The notes under the pieces are model-generated. The model was not told where the DNA came from and did no database searches. It worked only from the letters and a program-made list of their open reading frames with translations. From JAJDXO01 sp965207535 (GTDB lineage: Bacteria > Pseudomonadota > Alphaproteobacteria > Rhodospirillales > UBA2165), in contig CBDBMR010000002.1 of NCBI GenBank assembly GCA_965207535.1, positions 62,001 to 126,000 on the forward strand: a stretch of 64,000 nucleotides of DNA, given 5' to 3'. Below are positions 45,716 to 54,451 of this stretch, one piece after another (positions within the stretch are counted from its first letter, which is position 1; every line of letters starts with the position of its first letter). The position numbers were made by a program, and so were the translations under genes.

Positions 45716-45729
45716 GGTTTCGAGTGACG

Positions 45730-46632
45730 CTACTCCGCCGCCTGCTGCGCGCCGAGATCGGCCTTCAGGTCCTCGTACATCTCGAGCGCCGTCGCGGGTT
45801 TGGCGTTGCCGTGCACCACGGCGCCCACCGCCTGGATCATGGCGACCGGGCTCTCCGACTGGAATATGTTGCGGCCCATGTCGACGCCGGCCGCGCCGGC
45901 ATCGCAGGCCTTGTAGGCCATGTCGAGGGCTTCGAGTTCCGGCAGCTTCTTGCCGCCGGCGATGACGATGGGCACCGGGCAGGCGGCGGCCACGTTCTCG
46001 AATCCGGGCTCGAAATAATAGCTCTTGACGTAATGGGCGCCGATCTCGGCGCAAATCCGTGTCGCCAGCGCGAAGTAGCGTTCGTCCCGGGTCATGTCGG
46101 CGCCGACCCCGGTGACCGCCAGGGTCGGGATGCCGTATCTGGTACCGGTGTCGATAAGCTTGGTGACGTTGGCGATGGATTGGTGTTCGTACTCGGCGCC
46201 GATATAGACCTGGGCAGCCATGGCGCAGGCGCCGAGGCGGATCGCGTCCTCGATGTCGACGGCGATCAGTTCGTTGGAAAGCTCGGTGAGGATGGACTGG
46301 CCGGCGGAGCAGCGCAGCACGACCGGCTTGGTGACGGACGCCGGAATCGATGTCCTGAGGGCGCCCCGGGTACACATCAGCACATCGGCGAAGGGCGCCA
46401 GCGGGCGGATGTCGAGATCGATGCGTTCGAGACCGGTGGTTGGTCCCTGGAAGTAGCCGTGGTCGAAGGCCAACATGACCGTGCGTCCGGTATCGGGACG
46501 AAAAATTCGCGCCAGGCGATTTTGCATTCCCCAATCCAAGGAATTCGATCCCTTCAGAAAGAAGTTCTCGCTCTCGTGGGGAATTTCGGGATGGAAGTTC
46601 TTGCCTTCCTTGATGTCGTCCTTATCGGCCAT
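45730..46632 (-). CDS. lsrF: LsrF-like 3-hydroxy-5-phosphonooxypentane-2,4-dione thiolase (class I aldolase fold)
   Basis: A 300-residue protein of the DeoC/FbaB/LacD fold. It resembles E. coli LsrF strongly along the whole length: MADKDDIKEGKNFHPEIP, FFLKGSNSLDWGMQNRLARI, GRTVMLAFDHGYFQGPTTGL, TELSNELIAVDIEDAIRLGA, VYIGAEYEHQSIANV, and IVIAGGKKLPELEALDM, DMGRNIFQSESPVAM. The Schiff-base Lys is expected at HYVKSYYFEPGFE. LsrF ends autoinducer-2 breakdown by thiolysis with CoA. No lsr transporter or kinase is nearby, so another acyl-phosphate substrate is possible. Start 46632 was chosen by this match. Confidence 0.88.
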   Translation of the reverse strand: MADKDDIKEGKNFHPEIPHESENFFLKGSNSLDWGMQNRLARIFRPDTGRTVMLAFDHGYFQGPTTGLERIDLDIRPLAPFADVLMCTRGALRTSIPASVTKPVVLRCSAGQSILTELSNELIAVDIEDAIRLGACAMAAQVYIGAEYEHQSIANVTKLIDTGTRYGIPTLAVTGVGADMTRDERYFALATRICAEIGAHYVKSYYFEPGFENVAAACPVPIVIAGGKKLPELEALDMAYKACDAGAAGVDMGRNIFQSESPVAMIQAVGAVVHGNAKPATALEMYEDLKADLGAQQAAE

Positions 46633-46667
46633 GTCGAGCGCTCTTCGATGGAAAACCGGATGTCTTG

Positions 46668-46805
46668 TTATACACCAAGTCACCCTTCCGGGCTCGCACA
46701 TTGGGCGCGCACAATTCCATGGTTATCCACATAAATATCCACAAAAGAAATTTCTCCAACCGGCTGAAATACCGCCGAAAAAAGGACAGGTTCAAATTAT
46801 CCACG
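46668..46805 (+). other. Cluster of four DnaA-box-like sites
   Basis: In the 230-base gap between the lsrF start and the dcd stop there are four 9-mers close to TTATNCACA, all in the same orientation: TTATACACC (46668-46676), TTATCCACA (46723-46731, perfect), ATATCCACA (46735-46743) and TTATCCACG (46797-46805). Between them are A-rich tracts, and a palindrome TGTGCACA lies at 46822-46829. No other such cluster was seen in the window. It could be an origin, a DnaA titration site or a DnaA-controlled promoter region for lsrF. Confidence 0.65.
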
Positions 46806-46862
46806 GAATCGCCATCCCGGCTGTGCACAGCAAGGTCCGCAAATGTTCTCTCATAGGCGGGA

Positions 46863-48041
46863 TTAAGTCGGCGGCTTGAAGTGCTTGGATAATTTCAAGC
46901 CCTGACTCTGATAATTGGAGCCGATGCCGGACCCATAAAGCTGATCGGTTGTTTGCGTGAGGCGTTCATAAACCAGGCGGCCCATGGTCTGGCCGTCTTC
47001 CAAAACGAAGGGGACATCCCGCGGACGGACCTCGAGCACCGCCCGGCTGCCTTGCCCGCCTGCGGCATCATGGCCGAATCCGGGATCGAAAAAGCCGGCA
47101 TAGTGCACCCGGAACTCTCCCACATGGCTGTCGAAGGCGCGCATTTCGGCGGCGTGGTCGGGCGGCACGCTGACCGCCTCCTTGGAGGCCAGGACGTAAA
47201 ATTCATCCGGATCGAGGGTGACGTTGGTGGTGCCCCGGTTGACGATGGGATCCCAAAAGTCGTGGACCTCGTAGTAGCCGTCCTTTTCCAGATCGATGAC
47301 GCCGGTGTGGCGCTTGGCCTTGTAGCCGATCACGCCGCCTTCGGCCGCACCGGTGATATCGACGGTGAACACGACCCCCGATTTGGCGATATCCGCATCG
47401 TCGGCCGAGACCAGGGGCGAGGCTTCGTGGAGCCGGCGCATGGCCGCCATTGTAGGCGGCGGCTTGCCGCGGCGCAGCCGAAGCTGACTCAGCCGGGTCC
47501 CGGTCCGGACCAGGACGCTGAAGGTCAGGGGCGAGATTTCGGCGTAGAGCTTACCTCGGTACCCCTCTTCGATACGGTCGAACTCGGACGAATAGTCGGT
47601 GATCACCCGGGTGAAGATATCCAGCCGCCCGGTCGACGATTTCGGGTTGGCCATGGCCGACATCTTTTTTGGCAGCTTCAAGCCTTCGAGCAGTGGAACC
47701 ACATAGACGCATCCCCGCTCGAGGACGGCGCCGCCGGTGATGTCGATCTCGTGCATGGTAAAGGCATCGAGGCGGCCCGCCACCGTCTTGCCGGCGCCCG
47801 GCAGGAAACTTCCCCGAACCCGGTAGGCGGTCCGGCCAAGCCGCAAATCCACGCTGGCCGGCTGAATTTGATCCTCCCCTACCGCGCGGTCGTCGGCGGC
47901 GAATATCTCACCGGTCGCCAGGAGTCCGCGAAGGGCCTGTGACGGCAAAATACCGGTCGAGTGGATGTTGTCGTCACTGCCGGCGTCGTCATCGAACCCG
48001 TCAAGGGGCAGCGTGGCGGTGGTTTCGGTCAATTCGAACAA
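46863..48041 (-). CDS. dcd: 2'-deoxycytidine 5'-triphosphate deaminase, double-domain type
   Basis: Deaminates dCTP to dUTP for thymidylate synthesis. The 392-residue protein is about twice the size of E. coli Dcd, as in other alphaproteobacteria, with two trimeric dUTPase-like domains. The first has TGILPSQALRGLLATGEI, IQPASVDLRLGRTAYRVRGS, ANPKSSTGRLDIFTRVITD and YRGKLYAEISPLTFSVLVR. The second has VNRGTTNVTLDPDEFYVLAS, VGEFRVHYAGFFDPGFGHDA and MGRLVYERLTQTTDQLYG. The start is TTG 48041 after GGGGA; a second TTG at 48032 is possible. dUTPase (dut) is at 22.2 kb. Confidence 0.92.
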   Translation of the reverse strand: MFELTETTATLPLDGFDDDAGSDDNIHSTGILPSQALRGLLATGEIFAADDRAVGEDQIQPASVDLRLGRTAYRVRGSFLPGAGKTVAGRLDAFTMHEIDITGGAVLERGCVYVVPLLEGLKLPKKMSAMANPKSSTGRLDIFTRVITDYSSEFDRIEEGYRGKLYAEISPLTFSVLVRTGTRLSQLRLRRGKPPPTMAAMRRLHEASPLVSADDADIAKSGVVFTVDITGAAEGGVIGYKAKRHTGVIDLEKDGYYEVHDFWDPIVNRGTTNVTLDPDEFYVLASKEAVSVPPDHAAEMRAFDSHVGEFRVHYAGFFDPGFGHDAAGGQGSRAVLEVRPRDVPFVLEDGQTMGRLVYERLTQTTDQLYGSGIGSNYQSQGLKLSKHFKPPT

Positions 48042-48116
48042 ATCCCCAATCGAATGCCCATTATACCCGATTCGATCCGCCGGCGAGGGCCCATGCGGAC
48101 AAGACGCGCCTGGCGG

Positions 48117-48785
48117 CTACGCCAGATGCTCGGCGAAAAATTCCCTGGAGCGGGCGCGGGCGAGGTCGGTGGCGGCCTCGTTGTACGAGGGTCTTTCGTC
48201 GCAGATGAAGCCATGACCCGCGCCGTCATACATATGGACGATGGCATCCGGCTTGGCGGCTCGAATTTCGTCCACGGTCTCCATGGGGATGCCCTGGTCT
48301 TCGGCGCCGAAATGCATCATGACCGGGCACGTGGCGTCGCGGTCGAGGAAGTTGCCGATACCGCCGCCGTAGTAGCATGACGCGGCATCGAAATCGCCCG
48401 AACAGGCGCCAAGCCAGGAGACCGTTCCGCCATAGCAGTAGCCGATAATGCCGACCTTGCCCGCGTCCCTCAGCGCCTCGGCGGCGGCGGCGATGTCCTT
48501 GACGCTGTCGTCCCAGTCGACCTTCTCGCGAAGACCCATGCCGGTCTGGCGGCCGTCCTCGTCATAGCCGAGCTGCACGTTCTTCTCCGCCCGGTCATAA
48601 AGCGCCGGCGCGATCACCGCATAGCCCGCGCCGGCCCATTCGTCGGTGACGGCGCGGATATGATTGTTTACGCCGAAGATTTCCTGGATGAGTACCAATC
48701 CCGCCTTCGGCGTCCCATCCGGGTCCGCCCGGTACCCATCGAAAGCGTGACCGTCGCCGGCCGTCAGCTGAATGTCCTGCCCCAT
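48117..48785 (-). CDS. Dienelactone hydrolase-family protein
   Basis: A 222-residue alpha/beta hydrolase. The nucleophile is Cys in VGIIGYCYGGTVSWLGA, the acid is probably Asp in MHFGAEDQGIP, and the His is in YDGAGHGFICDE. It has the opening VLIQEIFGVNNHIRAVTDEW typical of dienelactone hydrolases of aromatic degradation. No other chloroaromatic genes are nearby, so the role is likely as a general carboxymethylenebutenolidase-type enzyme. ATG 48785 follows GGGGAGGATTT. It is 75 bases upstream of dcd on the same strand. Confidence 0.88.
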   Translation of the reverse strand: MGQDIQLTAGDGHAFDGYRADPDGTPKAGLVLIQEIFGVNNHIRAVTDEWAGAGYAVIAPALYDRAEKNVQLGYDEDGRQTGMGLREKVDWDDSVKDIAAAAEALRDAGKVGIIGYCYGGTVSWLGACSGDFDAASCYYGGGIGNFLDRDATCPVMMHFGAEDQGIPMETVDEIRAAKPDAIVHMYDGAGHGFICDERPSYNEAATDLARARSREFFAEHLA

Positions 48786-49109
48786 GAAATCCTCCCCTGG
48801 TCGCTGGGTCCGTTTGGCGGTGAGGATGGCGGCAGGCTGGCGGGGAGTCAATCACGGCTGCCTGGTCCGTCGAGTGGGCAACGCATTCAATACCAGCCAA
48901 TAGATGATAGAACAGATATCACCGTACCAGCCTTACCCCAGAACAAGCACCCCCAAGTGGTTGGGTCCGTTCGTCGGCGACGGAACTATTTGGCCAAAGC
49001 AAAATTCAATTGGTTAGGGACAGATACTGGCTAGGCACAACCTTGTTCCGGATCGAGAATTCTGAGACTATTCCAACCGACGAGAGAATCCCGCATTGGA
49101 GTGGTTGCT
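48786..49109. other. 324-base region without a gene
   Basis: Divergent region between the dienelactone hydrolase and the protease lipoprotein. It is visibly less GC-rich than the core genes. I see no hairpin with a T-run, no tandem repeat and no convincing promoter pair, and no frame has coding character. Confidence 0.5.
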
Positions 49110-51422
49110 ATGAAATCGGCTTCCGGGTCACGCTGGAGACGACCGTATTACGTTGGCATTTTGTGTATTGGTCTATTCGCCGTAGCCGCTTGCCAGACGA
49201 CGGGATCGGTTGACGGCGAAGAAACGACAGAGCCAAAGTACAAGGTCTCGCGTAGTTTCTACACGCCGATTTTTGATCAAGCGGATCACCTCAAAGACCT
49301 CATCAAAGAAAAGAAGCTTGATGACGCGGCGGTCTTGGTCGAGGAACAATCCAATTTCTTTACCCAAAAATGGCAACTCTATAAGAACGATTTGAAGGTT
49401 GTCGCCGACCACCTAAGCTCCAAACACACAGCTCGGCTGCAGGCATCTATCGCCGCCCTTCAAGACATCTCCTGGCCCGCCGGGGCCGGGACTTGGCCTG
49501 GCATCAAAACCGCCCTTACGGAAGCCGCAGCCGCAGTGAATGCTTATCCCGACCACATGCTGACCAAGGTTGCGGAACTGCAAAGCCCCCTGTACGGGCG
49601 ATTGATATCACTACGGGAGCAGAAAGAAGCCTTGATCAGGGACCGCGCTTCCGATGCGTTCGCCGAGTTTGACCATTTCTCAGGTCGCACATTCTTCACC
49701 GAGTACCCTGTCGAAGCCCGTGAGGCGAAGCTGGTAGAGGAAAATTTCAACGCGTTGGCTGTTCAACTTGACCGCCGCTCCGCCGAAGAAATCCGGAAAT
49801 TTGGCCAAGCGATAGGGGAAGAGCGATTTGGCGAGGAGCAGTGGCGGCGAGTCGGGCAGTCGCACTTCCGTGCCGCCGTCCGGGAGGCGTCCCCAAGCGG
49901 AGATGCAGATCTACGGCAACTACTGGCCGCGGCAAAACAAACTGTCGATGCAGGTTTCAGAATCGACAATGCACCGGGACTGGACATAGCGGTGGTGGAA
50001 ACCACGAGCCTGTCTCTATTGAAAGATGGACAAATTGAGTTTCCCGCCGAGATCGACGTCGATTTACCCGCGACGCTCGGCAAATCCGATATCGATCAAG
50101 CATTGTCGCCGGGTTCGGCTCTCGCATCCCGCTATGTCATCGCTTTCGATGTCGCGCTGGCTAAAGCTCGGCGCCGGGTCACGGGATCGCAGAAGATGCC
50201 CGCGAAGCTCCTGGTCGGCCATAACACCGTGCCGAACCCCGACTACAATCTCGTTCAAAACCAAATCAACACGGCGCGGGTGGAATTGAACAGTGCGCAC
50301 ATGAATAAAGCTTCAACCGACGCGCAGTATTGCTATGGCATCGGCTGCGCCGGCAAAATTGTTGCACAGATTGCGGCGGCTTCGATGGTTTCGGAGGCGG
50401 AGAAGAAACTGGACGCCGCGATGGGGCAACTGCGTGAGACCCCGCAGACATTGCAGGAGCCGGTGTTTCGCAACTACCGGTATGACAAGGCGACGGTCAA
50501 GTCGACCAAGGCGATGACCGTCAACTACTATGTCATCGATCGGACGGAGTCGACTTACTTCAAATCCACATTTGACATCGAGGAACGGGAGGAATTTCAA
50601 GTAGCCTACGGGGTGCGAGACAACGACCCTGACAAGGCAAAGCACCTAAGCGATGCTCACTCCGAACAGGATGTGGTGGAGTGGGAGGAAAAGCCTGCGT
50701 CGGTGAAGCTGTCGCAACTCGTCGATCACTATCTGGCTAATGCGGCCAACGTCCAGAAACTACCGTCGCTCGCCGGTCTGCGGCGCGAAATGCTTCGTGA
50801 CAAGAACACCGCCTTGGCGAAGTACCGGGAACAGACTTTCGAAGGCAGCACGAAAGCTGATCCCAGGTTTGAGAGCGTGGTGGTGGTGTTCAACCCCGAT
50901 GGAGGACTGGGAAGCGGATTCTTTGTTCGTCCTGATGTCGTGCTGACGAATTACCACGTTGTCGGCGAAAAAGAGTTTGTTGAAATGAAGCTGCGTGACG
51001 GGCAGGAGACCTTTGGCAAGGTCATCGCCCGAGATCTCCGGCTGGATTTGGCCCTGATCAGGGTTCAGGCGCGTGGCAAGCCGGTCCGCATCTACAACAA
51101 ACGCGAATTGGAACTCGGCTCGACCGTGGAGGTCATCGGTCACCCCAGAGGACATGAGTTCACGATCACGAGGGGCATCGTCAGCGCCGTCCGCAAACGC
51201 TCTGGTCCGGTGATTCAAACGAGCAAGGACATCATGATCGTCCAGATCGATGCGGCCACGAGCCCCGGCAATTCGGGCGGTCCCGTCTTCCTGAACGAAG
51301 AGGTTGTGTCTGTCGTTTCATTCGGTGATTCGCGCCAAGGTTCGGAAAACCTGAACTTCACCATTCATTATTCGGAGGCCAGCAGGTTCATTAGCGAATC
51401 CTTGGGCTCCGGTTCATCATAG
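49110..51422 (+). CDS. Lipoprotein with C-terminal trypsin-like serine protease domain
   Basis: A 770-residue protein. A lipoprotein signal ends at Cys28 (GLFAVAACQ). Residues ~40-560 form a long alpha-helical and mixed region of unknown family with many Glu, Lys and Gln. The last ~150 residues are a trypsin-like protease: GSGFFVRPDVVLTNYHVVG with His616, LDLALIRV with Asp646, and TSPGNSGGPVFLNEEVVSVV with Ser722. All triad residues are present, so it should be active on the periplasmic side or the outer membrane. The N-terminal half may bind substrate or partner. A TraT-like lipoprotein follows after 19 bases. GGAG lies upstream of ATG 49110. Base composition differs from the core genes, suggesting later acquisition. 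Confidence 0.85.
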   Translation: MKSASGSRWRRPYYVGILCIGLFAVAACQTTGSVDGEETTEPKYKVSRSFYTPIFDQADHLKDLIKEKKLDDAAVLVEEQSNFFTQKWQLYKNDLKVVADHLSSKHTARLQASIAALQDISWPAGAGTWPGIKTALTEAAAAVNAYPDHMLTKVAELQSPLYGRLISLREQKEALIRDRASDAFAEFDHFSGRTFFTEYPVEAREAKLVEENFNALAVQLDRRSAEEIRKFGQAIGEERFGEEQWRRVGQSHFRAAVREASPSGDADLRQLLAAAKQTVDAGFRIDNAPGLDIAVVETTSLSLLKDGQIEFPAEIDVDLPATLGKSDIDQALSPGSALASRYVIAFDVALAKARRRVTGSQKMPAKLLVGHNTVPNPDYNLVQNQINTARVELNSAHMNKASTDAQYCYGIGCAGKIVAQIAAASMVSEAEKKLDAAMGQLRETPQTLQEPVFRNYRYDKATVKSTKAMTVNYYVIDRTESTYFKSTFDIEEREEFQVAYGVRDNDPDKAKHLSDAHSEQDVVEWEEKPASVKLSQLVDHYLANAANVQKLPSLAGLRREMLRDKNTALAKYREQTFEGSTKADPRFESVVVVFNPDGGLGSGFFVRPDVVLTNYHVVGEKEFVEMKLRDGQETFGKVIARDLRLDLALIRVQARGKPVRIYNKRELELGSTVEVIGHPRGHEFTITRGIVSAVRKRSGPVIQTSKDIMIVQIDAATSPGNSGGPVFLNEEVVSVVSFGDSRQGSENLNFTIHYSEASRFISESLGSGSS

Positions 51423-51441
51423 ATTCCTTGGGAGACAAACC

Positions 51442-52203
51442 ATGTTTGCTTCTTCAATAGCCAGGCTAACCGCTATCGGGGCTACGGTCATTGTTCTCGC
51501 GGGTTGTCAAAATATCGGCAGTCCAAACACCCGTTTGGGTATGGTCAAGGACCCGGCGACGGGGTTGATGTTCGGTTCTGTCGTCGAGCGAAACATCACA
51601 ACAGACCCGTCCTTCTATGACAATCGGCAAATCAAAGTCCGGGTGCGCAATACATCGGGCGATATCGCCTTTGATCTCACCCAATTCACCAGCGAGCTCG
51701 AAAAGGCCTATGCTTCGACGGGTTATAAACCCACGGGCTCCGACAATTTTGGAATCCTGGTTGACGTCAATGTGCGCTACAGCGGGCAGGTGCAGTCCAG
51801 CCTGGCGAACGAATTCGGGTTTCTCGGCGCCGCGGCCGGCGGAATTGCGGGTTCCCGGTCCAAAGCGAAGGCCGGCACCGCCATCGGTGTGGTTGCCGGC
51901 GCAACATTGGGATCTATCATTGGCAGTTTCATAAAGGACGACACCTACATAATTGTTGCCGACGTTACCTTTGGGATTGTCAGGGATAGGAAAGGTGCGG
52001 CGTCGAAGAGAGTCACATTCGGCCGCAGCCCAAAGCCGGACGAGTTGCAAGGAGATTCGGTTGAAAAGAGGCCCCGGCGCAGCTTCCGAAAAACCGTCAG
52101 GACGGGCATCTCCGTGTTTGCCGGTGGACGAAACACCAACCGAACAGTGATTGCCGGCGAGGTTCGCCAGCGGATTATCCGCATCGTGAGCGACATCATC
52201 TAA
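51442..52203 (+). CDS. TraT-like outer-membrane lipoprotein
   Basis: A 253-residue lipoprotein with signal and lipobox VIVLAGCQN (Cys22). The rest follows the TraT complement-resistance pattern: PATGLMFGSVVERNI, DNRQIKVRVRNTSGDIAFDL, LEKAYASTGYKP, then a Gly/Ala-rich glycine-zipper stretch (LGAAAGGIAGSRSKAKAG, TAIGVVAGATLGSIIG) and ADVTFGIVRDR. Plasmid TraT gives serum resistance and surface exclusion; chromosomal relatives are of unknown function. The C-terminal ~60 residues are basic and beyond the usual family end. It is 19 bases after the protease lipoprotein with GGGAG before ATG, so the two form an operon. Confidence 0.8.
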   Translation: MFASSIARLTAIGATVIVLAGCQNIGSPNTRLGMVKDPATGLMFGSVVERNITTDPSFYDNRQIKVRVRNTSGDIAFDLTQFTSELEKAYASTGYKPTGSDNFGILVDVNVRYSGQVQSSLANEFGFLGAAAGGIAGSRSKAKAGTAIGVVAGATLGSIIGSFIKDDTYIIVADVTFGIVRDRKGAASKRVTFGRSPKPDELQGDSVEKRPRRSFRKTVRTGISVFAGGRNTNRTVIAGEVRQRIIRIVSDII

Positions 52204-52216
52204 AGCTGAGAAAAAA

Positions 52217-52606
<390 letters not shown>

Positions 52607-52643
52607 GCCATATCTATGACAATCGTCCTAAAAAATAAAGGGC

Positions 52644-53708
52644 TCAGCGGCCGGGGGCGAGGTCGACCCAGCGTCCATGGTAATCGGCGGCAGCCAGTTT
52701 CCGCGAGACGTCTCCGGGCCAGTAGTCGAGATACAGCGCCGCGTTGGCGCCATCCGGGTCCGGCTCCATGCGAAGCCAAGCCACCGGCGCATCGGCGGTT
52801 GCGGCGGCACCGGCTGACAAAATGGATTCTTCGATCCTGGCCTTGGTGTCGGCGGGCAAATATTGCCAAAAGATGGAATGATAGAGCACGGTCGCAACGC
52901 CGGGGCGGGTTGAGAAATGCGTCTCGACCCAGTCCGCGGCATCGGCGCGGTCTACGGTCAGCCCGGATTGGCCGACCAGGTCGAGCGCGGCTTCCAACCG
53001 CTCGATCCGGGTGGCCTGATCCGGCCACAGGTAAGAGAGCAATCGGTTGCGCTGTTCGGGATCGTCCGCGGCGATTGGATTTTTGTCACAGGCGCGCCGG
53101 GCCGCCACTATCGGGAAAGGCTCCTTGGGTATGTCGCCTGACCACTCCGTGGAAATTACAACGCCGCTGTCGGTGGGGCCGATGGAAGTGCCCGAAAGAT
53201 CATAGGAGTAACGCTCCCAGAGCAAATTACAGCCGGCGCTGGCGCCGATCTCGAAGATTGCCAGCGGGAGGCCGCTTCGACGGAAAACCTCGCAGAACCC
53301 GGGGAGCAGGACGGCCGATCGGGCAACCTCATTGGTTTGGGGCGGGCTATCCAGGTAGCCGTCCAGATGCGACGTGTGGCTGACGAATGCCGCTTCGGCG
53401 GCCGGCCAGTAGCGGATTTCGTCTCCTTCGTGCTCGCCACCCGGAAACACGTCCGCCAGTTCCGGCGCGGCACCGGAACGGACCAGCGCATGGAGCCCGC
53501 CGGCCAGGCGAAGGGCCAGCGCATCGTCGTGCGGATGGCCCGGCCAGTTCAAAATTCGAGCGCCGACCGACGATTCATCGGAGATGTTTTCGCCAAGGAC
53601 GTGAAGAAACCGGCCATAATATTTGGAGCCCAACCGTTCACAGGCGCGGGCCTGGCTGAAGAAATTCTCTCCGGCGGGATTCTGTCCTTGGCTGGTGCCG
53701 GATATCAA
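52644..53708 (-). CDS. DUF2332-family protein
   Basis: A 354-residue protein with the DUF2332 pattern: ARACERLGSKYYGRFLHVLG, LALRLAGGLHALVRSG, SPPQTNEVARSAVLLPGF, LPLAIFEIGASAGCNLLWER and the end DGANAALYLDYWPGDVSRKL. The family has a methyltransferase-like fold but no established function. A TTG at 53708 has AGGAG eight bases upstream and is preferred to GTG 53717, which overlaps that site. It is on the same strand as the amidase and DnaJ genes that precede it, with a 35-base gap, so co-transcription is likely. Confidence 0.82.
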   Translation of the reverse strand: MISGTSQGQNPAGENFFSQARACERLGSKYYGRFLHVLGENISDESSVGARILNWPGHPHDDALALRLAGGLHALVRSGAAPELADVFPGGEHEGDEIRYWPAAEAAFVSHTSHLDGYLDSPPQTNEVARSAVLLPGFCEVFRRSGLPLAIFEIGASAGCNLLWERYSYDLSGTSIGPTDSGVVISTEWSGDIPKEPFPIVAARRACDKNPIAADDPEQRNRLLSYLWPDQATRIERLEAALDLVGQSGLTVDRADAADWVETHFSTRPGVATVLYHSIFWQYLPADTKARIEESILSAGAAATADAPVAWLRMEPDPDGANAALYLDYWPGDVSRKLAAADYHGRWVDLAPGR

Positions 53709-53743
53709 AGCTCGCACTCCTCAACGCCGGTTCGGCACGCGGC

Positions 53744-54436
53744 CTATTCCGGCTGCCGGGCGCCCGTCGCCAGGCGGTGGACCGCGCCGATCAGCCGGCC
53801 GGTCTCGGCGTCGATTTCGCCGTCGATCGATGACGGCCTGAAGCGGCGCTGAAACGCCGTCACCGCGGCGGACAGGTCGGCGGTGTCATAACCGATGCCG
53901 CCGAGTTTCGCGGCATGGCCCCCGGCGCCCGCCTTTTGGCCGTCCGCCGGCCAGAGGCCGATGCCGGCCGCGGACAGCCGCGGCCAGTCGAATAACTCCC
54001 CCGGATCCATCTTGCGGGCCGGGGCGACATCCGCGTGCCCCACCACGTTGCGGGGCGGGATGGGGTGGCGCTCCAATACGCTTTTCGTCAATTCGATCAG
54101 GGCTTCCATCTGTGCGCCGGGAAACGGGCGGTAGCCGAACTCATGACCGGGATTGACCAGTTCGATCCCCACGGAGCGGCCGTTGATGTCGGTCTCGCCG
54201 CGCCAGGCGGAAATCCCGGCATGCCAGGCCCGCGCTTTTTCATCCACCAGCCGCCAGACCGTACCGTCTTCGTCGACGGCATAGTGGGCGCTTACCCTTG
54301 CCTCGGGGTCGGCAAGCCGGTCGAGCGCCTCCTTCGCCGTTCTCATGCCGGTATAGTGGAAAACCAGCATGTCGATGGGGGTGCCGTCCGGGCGGCTGTC
54401 GAAGTTGGGCGAAGGCCGGTCGCGAAAGCTGATCAC
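53744..54436 (-). CDS. N-acetylmuramoyl-L-alanine amidase with C-terminal peptidoglycan-binding region
   Basis: A 230-residue amidase_2 (AmiD/AmpD-like) enzyme cutting between MurNAc and the stem peptide. Zinc ligands are His27 in LVFHYTGM, His in VVGHADVAPARKMDPG and the following Asp. DINGRSVGIELVNPGHEFGY and ARAWHAGISAW are family elements. The last ~70 residues (YDTADLSAAVTAFQRRFRPS, GEIDAETGRLIGAV) form a peptidoglycan-binding domain. No signal peptide is visible, so it is either cytosolic like AmpD or exported by another route. GTG 54436 is the start. It lies 15 bases after the DnaJ-like gene. Confidence 0.9.
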   Translation of the reverse strand: MISFRDRPSPNFDSRPDGTPIDMLVFHYTGMRTAKEALDRLADPEARVSAHYAVDEDGTVWRLVDEKARAWHAGISAWRGETDINGRSVGIELVNPGHEFGYRPFPGAQMEALIELTKSVLERHPIPPRNVVGHADVAPARKMDPGELFDWPRLSAAGIGLWPADGQKAGAGGHAAKLGGIGYDTADLSAAVTAFQRRFRPSSIDGEIDAETGRLIGAVHRLATGARQPE

Positions 54437-54451
54437 CTCGGGGTTCCTCGG

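Noticed and set aside
45653..45729. Palindromic element as a repeat family member
   Set aside because: The CCTCTCCC/GGGAGAGG hairpin resembles common genomic palindromes, but only one copy was seen in the window, so it is listed as a terminator only.
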